Assembly: GCF_021272345.1 (NCBI RefSeq)
Contig: NZ_JAJSDQ010000001.1
Span: 620,001-684,000, forward strand
Direction of reading: 5' to 3'
Origin: Ornithinimicrobium sediminis
Lineage (GTDB): Bacteria; Actinomycetota; Actinomycetes; Actinomycetales; Dermatophilaceae
DNA length: 64,000 bases
The position numbers were made by a program, and so were the translations under genes. Positions 58,632 through 64,000 of this stretch are shown here, one piece after another. Every line of letters begins with the position of its first letter. The stretch's first letter is position 1. The notes beneath the pieces are model-generated. The model was not told the origin of the DNA. It saw only the letters and a program-made list of their open reading frames with translations, and made no database searches.

Positions 58632-58734
58632 TGCTACCTCCGTGCAGCGTCGCGCAGCGTCGCGCGACGTGGGTGACCGTTGTGTGCGGCTCACAGTAGA
58701 CCAGGGCACCGGCACCGTCACCCAGGCCTCGGCA

Positions 58735-58740
58735 TACCGT
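58735..58740 (+). promoter_or_regulatory. -10 box TACCGT before the helicase gene, leaderless start
   Basis: TACCGT ends seven bases before the ATG at 58748 and there is no ribosome binding site. This favours 58748 over the GTG at 58739, which would lie inside the -10 box. Confidence 0.45.
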
Positions 58741-58747
58741 GGCGACG

Positions 58748-61063
58748 ATGTCTCCGACCGACCGCTTCGTGCCCGCCCGCGCTCTCGCCCACCTGGGGCG
58801 CGGCGACCGGGGCGGGCGTCTGCTGCACGTCCGGACGGTGCCACCGCGGCAGGCCCGCACCGTGCCCTGGCCCGCCTGGGTCGCGCCGCCGGTGCAGGCG
58901 GCCTGCCTCGGGGCGGGGATCGAGCACCTCTGGACGCACCAGCGCGACGTCGCCGAGCTGGCGCGGGCCGGCACCCACGTGGTGTGCGCCACCGGCACCG
59001 CCTCGGGCAAGTCCCTGGGCTACCTGCTCCCTGTCCTCACCGCGCTGGTCGACGGCCGGGAGGCGGCCTCCGGTCGCGGCGCCACCGCGCTCTACCTCTC
59101 CCCCACCAAGGCGCTGGCCGCCGACCAGGAGGCGCGGCTGGACGCCCTGGCCGTGCCCGGGGTGCGGGTCGCGGCCTACGACGGTGACACCCCGACGGAC
59201 GAGCGCCGCTGGGTCCGCGAGCACGCCCACTACGTGCTGACCAACCCCGACCTGGTGCACCACTCCCTGCTGCCGGGGCACCAGCACTGGGCACCGTTCC
59301 TGCGCGCCCTGCGCTACGTCGTCGTCGACGAGTGCCACGTCTACCGCGGGGTGTTCGGGGCCCACGTGTCGGCGGTGCTGCGGCGGCTGCTGCGCGTCGC
59401 AGCACGGTACGGCTCGTTCCCCACCGTCGTGCTGGCCTCGGCGACGGTCGCCGACCCGGCGCAGCACGCGACCACCCTGGTGGGCCGACCCGTGGTCGCC
59501 GTCACCGACGACGCCTCTCCCCGGGCCGCCGCCACGTTCGCCCTGTGGGAGCCGCCGCTGGGAGAGGACGGCACCCGGCGCAGCGCCGTCGCCGAGAGCG
59601 CAGACCTGCTGGCCGACCTCACCTCCGCCGACGTGCAGACCGTCGTCTTCGCACGGTCGCGGGCGGGGGTCGAGGTCGTCGCGCAGGCGGCCCGCCGGCA
59701 CCTGGGCGAGCTGCGCCCCGACCTGCGCGACGCGGTCGCCGCCTACCGCGGGGGCTACCTGCCCGAGGAGCGGCGCCGGCTGGAGGAGCGGCTGCGCGAC
59801 CGGTCCCTGCTCGGGCTGGCGGCGACGACGGCGCTCGAGCTGGGCATCGACATCGCGGGGCTGGACGCCGTCGTGCTGGCGGGGTGGCCCGGGACCCGTG
59901 CCTCCTTCTGGCAGCAGTCGGGGCGGGCCGGGCGGACGGGCGGGGAGTCGCTGGCCGTGCTGGTCGCGGGGGACGACCCGCTGGACAGCTACCTCGTGCA
60001 CCACCCCGAGCGGATCTTCGAGGCACCGGTCGAGGCCAGCGTGCTCGACCCGGACAACCCCTACGTCCTCACCCCGCACCTGGCCGCCGCCGCGGCCGAG
60101 CTGCCGCTGACGAGCGAGGACGTGCGGTGGTTCGGCCCCGACCTGCCTGCCCTGGCCGACGCCCTCGTCACCGGCGGTGTCCTGCGCCGCCGGCCGGCCG
60201 GCTGGTTCTGGGCCCGGTCCGACCGCGCGAGCGACCATGTGAGCCTGCGGACGGCCGGGGCGGCCGTGCGCATCGTGGAGACCCGCACCGGCCGGGTGCT
60301 GGGCACCGTCGACGGTGCGAGGGCTCACTCGGCGGTGCACACGGGCGCGGTCTACGTCCACCAGGGGCAGCCGTATGTCGTCACCCAGCTCGACCTCGAG
60401 GACGACAGCGCCTTCGTGGTCGCCGGAGACCCGGGCTGGAGCACGCAGGCACGCTCGGTGAGCGAGTTCAGCATCGTGGGCACCGACCGGACGACGCAGT
60501 GGGGCCCCGCGGTGCTCTCGGCGGGCCGGGTGGAGGTGACGACGCGGGTCACCTCGTTCCTGAGGCGTCTGCCCGGCGGCGAGGTCATCGGCGAGCACCC
60601 ACTGGACCTGCCGTCCCGCACGCTGCGCACCCAGGCGGTCTGGTGGACCCTGCCCGAGGAGGAGCTGGCCCTGGCCGGCGTCGGCGAGGCCGACGTGCCG
60701 GGGGCGCTGCACGCCGCCGAGCACGCCTCGATCGGGCTGCTGCCGATCGTGGCCATCTGCGACCGTTGGGACATCGGCGGGGTGTCGACCGCATGTCACC
60801 CGGACACCGGGCTGCCGACCGTCATGGTCTACGACGGCTACCCGGGCGGGGCCGGGTTCGCCCGGCGCGGGCACGACCGTGCCCGCGCCTGGCTGAGGGC
60901 GACCCTCCAGACGGTCGAGGACTGCGAGTGCGCGACGGGGTGTCCGGGCTGCGTGCAGTCGCCCAAGTGCGGCAACGGCAACGAGCCCCTCGACAAGCAG
61001 GGCGCGGTGCGAGCCCTGCGGCACCTGCTCTCCGGGGTGCCGCCGTCCGGCGACCTCGACTAG
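58748..61063 (+). CDS. DEAD/DEAH-box helicase, MrfA/YprA-like with DUF1998 zinc domain
   Basis: A 771-residue superfamily 2 helicase. It has the Q/Walker A region CATGTASGKSLGYLLP, motif Ia YLSPTKALAADQ, motif II VVVDECHVYRG, motif III LASATVADP, motif V ATTALELGIDIAGLDAV and motif VI WQQSGRAGRTG. The C-terminal DUF1998 (MZB) domain carries four cysteines, CECATGCPGCVQSPKC. Relatives such as Bacillus MrfA act in repair of mitomycin C damage. It is divergent from hppA and adjacent to pilus genes, as Rv3649 is in mycobacteria. Confidence 0.93.
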   Translation: MSPTDRFVPARALAHLGRGDRGGRLLHVRTVPPRQARTVPWPAWVAPPVQAACLGAGIEHLWTHQRDVAELARAGTHVVCATGTASGKSLGYLLPVLTALVDGREAASGRGATALYLSPTKALAADQEARLDALAVPGVRVAAYDGDTPTDERRWVREHAHYVLTNPDLVHHSLLPGHQHWAPFLRALRYVVVDECHVYRGVFGAHVSAVLRRLLRVAARYGSFPTVVLASATVADPAQHATTLVGRPVVAVTDDASPRAAATFALWEPPLGEDGTRRSAVAESADLLADLTSADVQTVVFARSRAGVEVVAQAARRHLGELRPDLRDAVAAYRGGYLPEERRRLEERLRDRSLLGLAATTALELGIDIAGLDAVVLAGWPGTRASFWQQSGRAGRTGGESLAVLVAGDDPLDSYLVHHPERIFEAPVEASVLDPDNPYVLTPHLAAAAAELPLTSEDVRWFGPDLPALADALVTGGVLRRRPAGWFWARSDRASDHVSLRTAGAAVRIVETRTGRVLGTVDGARAHSAVHTGAVYVHQGQPYVVTQLDLEDDSAFVVAGDPGWSTQARSVSEFSIVGTDRTTQWGPAVLSAGRVEVTTRVTSFLRRLPGGEVIGEHPLDLPSRTLRTQAVWWTLPEEELALAGVGEADVPGALHAAEHASIGLLPIVAICDRWDIGGVSTACHPDTGLPTVMVYDGYPGGAGFARRGHDRARAWLRATLQTVEDCECATGCPGCVQSPKCGNGNEPLDKQGAVRALRHLLSGVPPSGDLD

Positions 61064-61120
61064 TCTCGACAGGGCACCTCGTCGTCGGGGCGCGCACCGA
61101 CAGAAGGGAAGGTGGCAGGC

Positions 61121-61690
61121 ATGGTCGCCCTCGGTCTCATCCTCGTCCTCATCGCGGTCGTCGTGGTGGTCTACGTGTGGTTCGCCACCGCCGGGCTGCC
61201 GGCGATGGAGATCGACTGGGGCATCTTCACCGCGGAGCTCACGCCCTTCCAGCTCTTCGGCGTCGGTGCAGGGACCATCCTGCTGCTGTCCCTGGGTGCC
61301 GTGGTGCTGTCGGCCGGCCTGAAGCGGCAGCGCGCCAAGCGCTCGGAGATCAAGCGCCTGCGCAAGGAGGTCGCCACCAGCGAACCGGCGGACGCGCGCA
61401 CATCCCCCGACTCCGGCTCCCGCACCCCGAGCGGAGCGGCCACGTCCTCCCGGCCGTCGGAGCCTGCCACCCAGGACGGCACCACCTCGTCGCGGCAGCA
61501 CCGGCCGAGCACGCAGGACACCGCTCCGCTGAGCCGTCCGGCCGGCAGCGCCCCCGCCCCCCGCAGCGGTGACCGGAGCGCCGACACCCGAGGCGCCGGC
61601 ACCCGGGACCCCGGCAACGCTCCCTCGGACGGTGACCGGGACGGCCTGCAGGACCGGCCCGGTCAGGCCCCGCCGCCGCCCGGCACCTGA
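61121..61690 (+). CDS. LapA-like membrane protein with disordered tail
   Basis: A 189-residue protein with two transmembrane helices (residues about 2-23, LGLILVLIAVVVVVYVWF, and 43-67, GVGAGTILLLSLGAVVLSAGL) separated by an extracytoplasmic loop. A basic juxtamembrane stretch (KRQRAKRSEIKRLRKE) follows, and then about 100 residues rich in Ser, Pro, Thr, Asp and Arg that should be disordered. The layout matches the LapA domain family. The start could also be the GTG at 61112. Its end overlaps the convergent acyltransferase gene by 28 bp. Confidence 0.75.
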   Translation: MVALGLILVLIAVVVVVYVWFATAGLPAMEIDWGIFTAELTPFQLFGVGAGTILLLSLGAVVLSAGLKRQRAKRSEIKRLRKEVATSEPADARTSPDSGSRTPSGAATSSRPSEPATQDGTTSSRQHRPSTQDTAPLSRPAGSAPAPRSGDRSADTRGAGTRDPGNAPSDGDRDGLQDRPGQAPPPPGT

Positions 61691-62964
61691 GCCACCGCCG
61701 GCCGGCTGACCGTCGGACGTCGGCTCAGGAGCCAGCCTGCCGCCACCAGGACGGCTCCGGGAGCCGCGGCGAACTGCTGCCCCGCCAGGGTGACACCTCC
61801 GCTGCTGAAAGGGTCGGCGAAACCTGCCGCGGCCACCATGGCCAGGCCCACCACCGCCAGGACGGTCGCCGCCACGGCCCAACGTCCGGCCACCTCGACC
61901 CGCTGCGTGCGCTCGGCTCCCCGCAGGAGCAGCACCAGCAGCACGGTCACGGCCGCGCAGGCCAGCACCCACACCAGCTTGTGCCCCCACCACAGCAGCG
62001 AGCCCGGCTCGGGCAGGGGCACCTCCAGGGCCAGGGCCACGCCCGCCACCGTGACGAAGGCGGTCAGGTGCCACAGGAAGACGGTCAGGACCGACAGGTT
62101 GACCGCGACGGTGGCCTTCCACAGCCAGGCCTGCTGGAGCCACCGGAGCAGGTGTGACCGGAGCAGCATCACCAGTGAGACCTGCAGGACCGCGACCAGC
62201 ACCACGCACACGCTGGGAGGCAGCATGTTGGACATCTCCTGGCCCGGCAGCCCGATCATGCTGACCGGGTAGGGGCCGGGCCCGGTGGCGACGACGAGCA
62301 GCAGCAGAGCCAGGGCCACTCCGGCCCACCACGCGCGCGGCGGCCACCGCAGCAGCCGCCCGTCGGCGTAGAGGATGCCGAGCTGCTGGCAGAAGGCGAA
62401 GACGACCACGTAGTTGAGCAGCCCGACCCCTGCCCAGGGCGTGCCCTGGAGCTGGTCGAGCGCCAGCGCCACGGGAGGGAGCAGCAGCACGAGAGCCCAC
62501 GGATGGCGCCGGTGCACCTCGACCTGAGCCGGTGCGACCAGAGCCAGCAGCAGGTAGACGGCGAGGAACCAGAGCACCATCGCCGCGTTGGCCCCCGCCG
62601 TCACGACGAGGCGGTGCGGCACCCCGGCCCACACCAGCACCTGTGCCAGCACCAGCCAGACCACGAGGAACGGCAGCACCGGGCGCAGCACCCGGTCGAT
62701 CCGCCCGGACAGGAAGAGCCTCAGCGACCGACCGTGCCACAGCGAGGTGGCGTTGGCGAAGCCCGCGGCGAAGAAGAACAGCGGCATGACCTGGAACAGC
62801 CAGGTCGCAGCCTGCAGCAGCGGCGAGACCTCCAGGACGTTGCGGACCGACACCGCGCCCGTGGCGTCCTGGGTCAGGGCACCCATGGTCCAGTGCCCCA
62901 GCACCACGACCAGGATGCTCGCGGCGCGGACGAGGTCGACGACGCGGTCACGGACCGATGCCAT
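61663..62964 (-). CDS. Acyltransferase 3 family membrane protein
   Basis: A 433-residue, ten-helix membrane protein. The N-terminal block RVVDLVRAASILVVVLGHW contains the conserved Arg and His of acyltransferase 3 enzymes, which O-acetylate sugars or other surface molecules. VMPLFFFAAGFANATSLW and SLRLFLSGRIDRVLRPVLPF are the next family blocks. The acceptor is unknown. The ATG at 62964 is preceded by CATACT six bases upstream, so it is probably leaderless. It sits between the helicase block and the pilus genes. Confidence 0.88.
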   Translation of the reverse strand: MASVRDRVVDLVRAASILVVVLGHWTMGALTQDATGAVSVRNVLEVSPLLQAATWLFQVMPLFFFAAGFANATSLWHGRSLRLFLSGRIDRVLRPVLPFLVVWLVLAQVLVWAGVPHRLVVTAGANAAMVLWFLAVYLLLALVAPAQVEVHRRHPWALVLLLPPVALALDQLQGTPWAGVGLLNYVVVFAFCQQLGILYADGRLLRWPPRAWWAGVALALLLLVVATGPGPYPVSMIGLPGQEMSNMLPPSVCVVLVAVLQVSLVMLLRSHLLRWLQQAWLWKATVAVNLSVLTVFLWHLTAFVTVAGVALALEVPLPEPGSLLWWGHKLVWVLACAAVTVLLVLLLRGAERTQRVEVAGRWAVAATVLAVVGLAMVAAAGFADPFSSGGVTLAGQQFAAAPGAVLVAAGWLLSRRPTVSRPAVAQVPGGGGA

Positions 62965-62988
62965 CGGTCCAGTATGTCGCCCGGACCG

Positions 62989-63396
62989 TCACGGAGACAG
63001 GGGCACCAGACCTGCCACCGCCGTGCCATGGGCCCAGGGCACGACCGGCACTCCGGTGGCGACCCGCACCTTGGCCCACACCCGCGGACCGACCTCGGCG
63101 CCCCCGACACCGCCGGCGCCCGCAGGGCCTGCCTCGAGCAGCTCGCAGGCGACCAGCTGGGCCCCGTTGGCCGTGGCGAGCGCGGCGACCCGCGCACACA
63201 CCCGGTGCTCGGGTGCGCCGCGCAGCAGCTCCTGCCCGCCGGCCACGGTGCCGAGGTCGGCGGCAGTGCGGGCCCGCTGCCCGGCGGTCAGCGCAGCGCC
63301 CACCATGAGCCCGGCGAGCAGCACGGTCACCAGCACCGCGACCAGCGCCAGCCCCAGCACCGAGGCCGCACCACGGTCGGAGCCTGTCCCGCTCAC
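62989..63396 (-). CDS. Rv3654c-like TadE/pilus-associated secreted protein
   Basis: A 135-residue protein with one N-terminal transmembrane or pseudopilin-like helix (DRGAASVLGLALVAVLVTVLLAGLM), a small domain with two cysteines (RVCARVAAL, LVACELLEA) and an Ala/Gly-rich end. This is the Rv3654c type found at the 3' end of actinobacterial tad operons. The GTG at 63396 overlaps the TadE stop as GTGA. It is the last gene of the pilus locus here. Confidence 0.82.
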   Translation of the reverse strand: MSGTGSDRGAASVLGLALVAVLVTVLLAGLMVGAALTAGQRARTAADLGTVAGGQELLRGAPEHRVCARVAALATANGAQLVACELLEAGPAGAGGVGGAEVGPRVWAKVRVATGVPVVPWAHGTAVAGLVPLSP

Positions 63397-63746
63397 GGCG
63401 CGAGCACCGGCTCACGGGGTGCGGTGGCGCCGGCCTGTGCCCGGGGCATCCCCGGCAGCCCGAGGCGTGGCGGCGCGGTCACCGTCACCGTCACCTCCTG
63501 GCGCCCCGTGCGCAGCGTGACGCGCGACCCCTCGGGTGCTCCCGCGCCGGCCAGTCGACGCACCTCCTGCTCCGGCTCGCCGCGCGATGCGGCACGCGCA
63601 GCCACGCGCGCCGCATCGGCGCAGCGGACCTGGTCGACGGCCAGGCCCAGACCGGTCAGGCACATCGCGAGCACCAGGAGCACGACGGGGACCACGAGCG
63701 CCAGCTCGGCGGTCGCCATCCCCGACTCACGGGGCCCGCGCGCCAT
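63393..63746 (-). CDS. TadE family pseudopilin-like protein
   Basis: A 117-residue TadE-type protein. After a short basic leader comes ESGMATAELALVVPVVLLVLAM, the TadE helix with its Gly-Met and Glu (E5-like) at the processing site, then a helix QVRCADAARVAARAASRGE and a β-rich part (VTLRTGRQEVTVTVTAPP). It helps assemble Flp-type pili at the membrane. The ATG shares one base with the stop of the DUF4244 gene (TGATG), so translation is coupled. Confidence 0.88.
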   Translation of the reverse strand: MARGPRESGMATAELALVVPVVLLVLAMCLTGLGLAVDQVRCADAARVAARAASRGEPEQEVRRLAGAGAPEGSRVTLRTGRQEVTVTVTAPPRLGLPGMPRAQAGATAPREPVLAP

Positions 63747-63943
63747 CAGAGACCGACCGACAGGGACATCGTGATGACCTCCGTGACCAGCGTCGAGATG
63801 CCACCCGACTTCACCACTGCCAGCAGCACGGCCGCGAACGCGCACGCCGCGAGCGTGCCCACCGCATACTCGGCCGTCGTCATGCCCGCCTCGGGCCTGC
63901 GCCCCCACTCGCCCACCAGGTGAGCCCACCGTCGAACCCTCAT
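63746..63943 (-). CDS. DUF4244 protein, Flp pilin-like
   Basis: A 65-residue small protein. A basic N-terminus (MRVRRWAHLVGEWGRRPEAG) is followed by MTTAEYAVGTLAACAFAAVL, where Gly-Met-Thr-Thr-Ala-Glu-Tyr is the prepilin peptidase site of Flp/TadE-like pilins, and then a second hydrophobic stretch. It matches DUF4244 (Rv3656c in mycobacteria) and is probably the major pilin subunit of a tad-like system. A GGAGGAGCAGG precedes the ATG at 63943. The upstream tad assembly genes would lie beyond the window; 63944-64000 shows nothing else I can name. Confidence 0.88.
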   Translation of the reverse strand: MRVRRWAHLVGEWGRRPEAGMTTAEYAVGTLAACAFAAVLLAVVKSGGISTLVTEVITMSLSVGL

Positions 63944-64000
63944 GATCCTGCTCCTCCCACTCCGTCGTCCCCGGAGCCGTTGCACCGGAGAGCAGGTGCG

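Noticed and set aside
58718-62740. A 1340-codon open frame on the minus strand opposite the helicase gene
   Set aside because: It is the shadow of the helicase, LapA-like and acyltransferase genes; composition is Gly/Arg/Pro-rich and no domain is visible.

Overview
This is a chromosomal window of very high GC content (about 70% or more by eye). Gene families and gene order point to an actinobacterium: Lsr2, Ku with split LigD, DisA next to RadA, ClpC, a DUF2342-type metalloprotease, DUF3180, and DUF4244/TadE-type Flp pilus genes. The fast-growing, compact style suggests the Intrasporangiaceae/Ornithinimicrobiaceae, but that is inference. From what I know of Mycobacterium tuberculosis, the core order (radA-disA-mutY-clpC-lsr2-lysS, then DUF3180-folK/B-folP-folE-ftsH-hpt-tilS-metalloprotease-dacB-ppa, then holB-topA-helicase-tadE-like genes) follows roughly the Rv3585 to Rv3660 stretch. 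The window is therefore mostly conserved backbone, with lineage-specific genes inserted between the blocks. I see no insertion sequence, prophage or CRISPR array.

Layout. 1-6.6 kb: a sugar-phosphate isomerase fragment, a Cys-rich protein and a methyltransferase, the radA-disA-mutY genome-maintenance run, and a FemAB-type peptidoglycan enzyme. 6.7-15.2 kb: clpC, a lipoprotein, divergent ku and ligD (ligase and polymerase as separate genes), lsr2, a small membrane protein and lysS. 15.2-20.6 kb: an alkylation-repair pair (ogt, ada-alkA), a Na/Ca exchanger, and a MidA-like methyltransferase coupled to an orphan NuoD-like protein. 20.6-20.9 kb: two opposed arrays of 32-bp repeats. 20.9-30.8 kb: the folate genes, ftsH, hpt, tilS, metalloprotease, dacB and ppa. 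30.9-39.5 kb: redox genes with Crp and MerR regulators, a zinc-ribbon protein, release factor 3, an MFS transporter, a SulP transporter and tRNA-Thr(CGT). 39.5-48.8 kb: a secreted peptidase, holB, tmk, a frameshifted gene, an Lrp regulator facing a PLP-dependent lyase, topA and a lipoprotein. 48.8-58.7 kb: a TetR-controlled heterodimeric ABC exporter, two paralogous proteins of unknown function flanking a methyltransferase, and the membrane pyrophosphatase. 58.7-64 kb: a MrfA-like helicase, a LapA-like protein, an acyltransferase and the distal end of a tad-like pilus locus.

The genes are tightly packed. Many neighbours share ATGA or GTGA stop/start overlaps, and convergent genes often overlap or share a hairpin. 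At least fourteen genes carry a TANNNT -10 box 5-8 bases before the start codon and no ribosome binding site, so leaderless transcription looks common here. The observations I find most interesting are the MidA/NuoD pair with a Tyr-to-Trp change at the quinone-site position, the 32-bp repeat arrays behind two convergent genes, and the paralogous gene pair at 53.3 and 56.2 kb.
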